Below, one piece after another: positions 60,780 to 64,000 of a stretch of 64,000 nt of DNA; within the stretch, counting starts at the first letter, position 1; each line of letters opens with the position of its first letter. The stretch is from Trichoplax sp. H2 (Eukaryota > Placozoa > Uniplacotomia > Trichoplacea), in NCBI GenBank assembly GCA_003344405.1, contig NOWV01000025.1, positions 310,001 through 374,000 on the forward strand. Direction: 5' to 3'. The notes beneath the pieces are model-generated. The model saw only the letters and a program-made list of their open reading frames with translations. It had not been told where the DNA came from and ran no database searches. The position numbers were made by a program, and so were the translations under genes.

Positions 60780-63700
60780 ATCTAATCAAAGCAATAGCTA
60801 TGTTAATGCAAAAAGCATTGCAAATAATTTATTTAGTCACGTACTAGTAGACTGGAAGGAGAGATAAATTGTTTTTCCATGTCGAATCAGACCGTTAGGT
60901 TATTCCAGAATAAATGATGGAGTAAGAAATATATTCTTTCCTTCGTTCCTAACAATAGAATGATAACGATTAGAATCCTAACTAAGAATTAGTAGATTAT
61001 AATCTGAAAGGCTGATTCTATCTGATACGGAAGGATTGTGGTAGTAAGAAACACCAGTCATGATATTGAGGTCAGAGGTGTGGCTCCTATCGAACAGAAT
61101 ACAATTTTAGCCGTAGGCGATGTAAGCCCCTGTTGATTGTCTTCTGAAAAAACCTTTTATACCCCAGCACTAAAAGATAATAGTTTCGCATACTAGTCAT
61201 GGTAATTCTACTGTAATTTGAGTTATTACTTTGTAGATGTACTATAATTCTAGCGCATTGTCATTCCACCAATGAACTACTTGCAGCTCATAATAATTCC
61301 AGAATAATATCGGTAGGTGATGACTTGGGAAGGAATTCTGAATTGCTAATCATTACCCTAGTAAAGGATATTGTAATAGAGGGTATGGTACGCTGTTGCA
61401 AAATAATTTCAACTTGATTCTAACAGTCTCACTTCATGACGTGGCTTGCTTAATTTTTAAATGTGGAGAATAAGTAAGAAATTATTAATCAATCCATTTT
61501 CTATCGCCTAATTGGTAAGTGGAGCGAATTCTTCTTAAATTTTCCAATTTAGCATTTAAACAAGTCGACTTAAGTCGTAGCTTGTGGTTTTGAGTTATAA
61601 TTTCAATTCCTTTAATCGTAAAGATTTCAGTAATGATCGTGACAATGACATTATCACAAATTTGTGTTTCTGTCTCTTTTGGATTATGTTGCTATGTAGT
61701 AGAATCTTAAAAAGAAGTTATTTTATGGCTCGTTAAATTCACTTAGTTTGCAGAATTAGCTATTACTGACTTAAAAAGGTGGATATAATTATTCGCTAAA
61801 ATATCACGTAGATGGTTTTTTATAATCTCACAGCAATAGCTATACGATTATCAGCAAATGAATCACGTTAAAATATTACCGATATCTCTTCGTTAAACCC
61901 ATAAAAGTAAAAACATCTTGTTTTTACCTTTATGGTGAAATCATTAAATATTTTATAGTCGCTATTCCTTTGGTGAAATTGATGTATTTAATTTAAATCT
62001 TGTATAACAAGATTGCAGAACATCAATGACATGGTCTTATTTTATTCATAAAGTATCTTTCTCATCTTTTAAATCTCACGTAAATTTATTTGCTAAAGTT
62101 TGTCAGTATGTGGTTTTATCTGTAGCGGCAATATCGGAACGTAATGTTACTTATTTCGCTGATGTAATTAGTTCTCTCTATTATGGTTTTACCGCTGGTT
62201 CATAGTAGAAGTAGCTCTTTTTATTTACTTTCAAGACTGCCATCAGTTCATATAGGATTATTTGTTATGATAGTTTATCTAAATATATCGAAGCATTGAT
62301 TCTGTTGTCAAAAAATGCTATAATTCGTCATTTAGAAGAAATTTTAGTTCAGATTACATCGAGTTTCGTCTAATTTGTATAGAGGTAAGAAATAGCACTC
62401 AGATTTGTTCCTAACTAGTACTGAGATTACTACTTCAAAGAATGTAATTAGGAATGACATTTTTAACAGTATTTATTAAGAAATATTTTATAATATTGAG
62501 ATTTTAACCGATATGAAAATTATTAATATTTCGGATCAATTTTAGACGTAAATGTTGTATATTTATCAGAATAAGATTTAATGTAGCTGATAGTTAGGTG
62601 ATTAAATAACTTCATATCAGTAATAAGAGAAAGTCTTTCAAGTTTTCTCGAAAGCCTCTATTTGAACCTCTATTGATATAATGAACATGCAATCGAGGCA
62701 AATTTAACAGCACATAATCAAATTTTGTAGTAAATTGATATGCATTATTTTAATAATGAGATAAAATATTTGCATTAAGAACAATACGAAAGCTTCTAAT
62801 TAAGCTTCGCTAGTTAATAATATACCATAAGACACACAAGCAAGTAATTTTTTATACGCGTTATACTTTGAGTTTCTCAACGACGATTTTTAAGGCTAAG
62901 AGCTGAAATACGGCACTACAGCTCATCAAATGTATTTCTGAAAACTTCATAATATTCTTCCAGAGCTAATAATTGTAATAAAACACAGTCTCAGAAAAGT
63001 CTAGAGCCGACAAATTATCTGTTTACCAGTTACTTACTTTAAAAGATTTCGATTTTGCCTAGAGTAATTTAACAAAAGAAATTTAACTAATAAGATCTAG
63101 GCAGTTGTCATGACATGATCTCGCTCTTGTCCTACCAATTTTTACTTATGGAAACGAGTCGATGAATCTGTAATATATGTTAGACCCTATTCTTGTCAAA
63201 GCAACATGCGAAAATATTGCACTGTAGTTGTAGCAATTTTAGCGCGAATTTGACTCAAGTAATAAAATTGACATTGATAACGGCGAATTTTCTGTAGTGC
63301 TATTTCAAAATTTAGAAGCTTACGGTATCAAATTGAGATCGAAAGTGCAGTTGTTCTGCTGGAAATAAATACCGTCTAGGGAGAATAAGGTTTACAATAG
63401 AATTAAATCTCTTTATGAACTTACTTACTTAAAATGAAGTATTAAACTAGTGGTTAACCTTGACATTCTTAGGAATGGCGCATAAAATCTGCCTTTTTAT
63501 CAGTATATACCCATATGAAAATTAAGATAAATTATGCATTTTTTTCTAATACAGCAAGTCTCGTTAGAATTTATTTCCTAATTTTAAATCGAAAAGGGGA
63601 AAATTTATCCGGATATAAGTTAAAAATTAAAAAAATGCAAAAAATTAATGTATACGGGACATTGTGAATTTAGATTAAAGTAAGATCAGAAGCGGTTACA

Positions 63701-64000
63701 CGTAATTCACAGGAAAAAGTTAATATTGACAGCTCCAGTAATTGGATAGAATGTATTATTCATATTTGATTATAATAATAAAAATCTTAATTTAATTATT
63801 TAAGTGCAATTGCGAATCACTGTCTAGTTTGTAAAATTTTAGTCTAATTTTATAGTAGCATAATCTTATATTACAACTACCTGCTAGATAGTTTAATTTT
63901 AAATTCTTAGCAACAATGCGGCCAATTATTTCCAGTAATAAATTAGACCTCGATGGGTAGTTTCTCTGTGTCGTAAATTTCTAAATTAGTTTTAAAAAGT
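60780..64000. other. Intergenic AT-rich stretch, nothing recognised
   Basis: No gene, RNA or clear array. Scattered phrases recur (for example ttatt..tatgg.ttt around 61800-62180) but no unit could be defined. Confidence 0.4.

Noticed and set aside
1-64000. tRNA, rRNA and CRISPR array search by eye
   Set aside because: No T-loop/anticodon pattern, rRNA core or evenly spaced palindromic repeat with unique spacers was seen; the regular arrays are ordinary tandem repeats without spacers.

Overview
The window looks like nuclear DNA of an early-branching animal, most likely a placozoan (Trichoplax-like). It is AT-rich, and its genes are cut into many small exons by short GT-AG introns (often 50-110 bp). 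The protein architectures are animal ones: a KMT2/Trithorax methyltransferase, a CUB-trypsin and a GAIN/GPS adhesion GPCR. The species call is inference. A run of 20 Ns marks it as an assembled contig.

Layout. 1-9.5 kb: no convincing gene; at least six decayed tandem-repeat families lie side by side. 9.5-10.8 kb: a possible leftward exon and a GC-richer block with a strong inverted repeat. 10.8-12.2 kb: a clear 92-bp minisatellite. 12.2-14.8 kb: mostly non-coding, with one local duplication. 14.8-22.4 kb (- strand): a KMT2A/B-type histone H3K4 methyltransferase that I could rebuild as 30 phase-consistent exons (about 1470 codons), with possible N-terminal exons out to 23.5 kb. 23.5-31.3 kb: diverged tandem and inverted repeats. 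31.3-35.35 kb (+ strand): a secreted CUB-trypsin protease with TATA box, 5'-UTR intron, signal peptide, complete catalytic triad and poly(A) signal. 35.4-40.8 kb: old local duplications and a 436-bp solo LTR with a 5-bp target-site duplication. 40.8-51.2 kb (- strand): an adhesion GPCR with a C-type-lectin-like N terminus, a long Ser/Thr-rich mucin-like stalk, GAIN domain, GPS and seven transmembrane helices. It was rebuilt as 23 exons with matching phases; only the signal-peptide exon is missing. 51.2-64 kb: no convincing gene; an assembly gap flanked by a 156-bp duplicate and a roughly 400-bp tandem duplication.

The three genes are unrelated in function: chromatin methylation, extracellular or digestive proteolysis, and surface adhesion/signalling. 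They do not form a cluster. The most interesting points are the lectin-mucin-GAIN receptor, the compact KMT2 protein (no Taspase1 site, altered Win motif, no CXXC seen), the solo LTR and the density of unrelated short tandem arrays in the left 12 kb. All exon joins come from reading splice sites and phases by eye; no transcript evidence was available.
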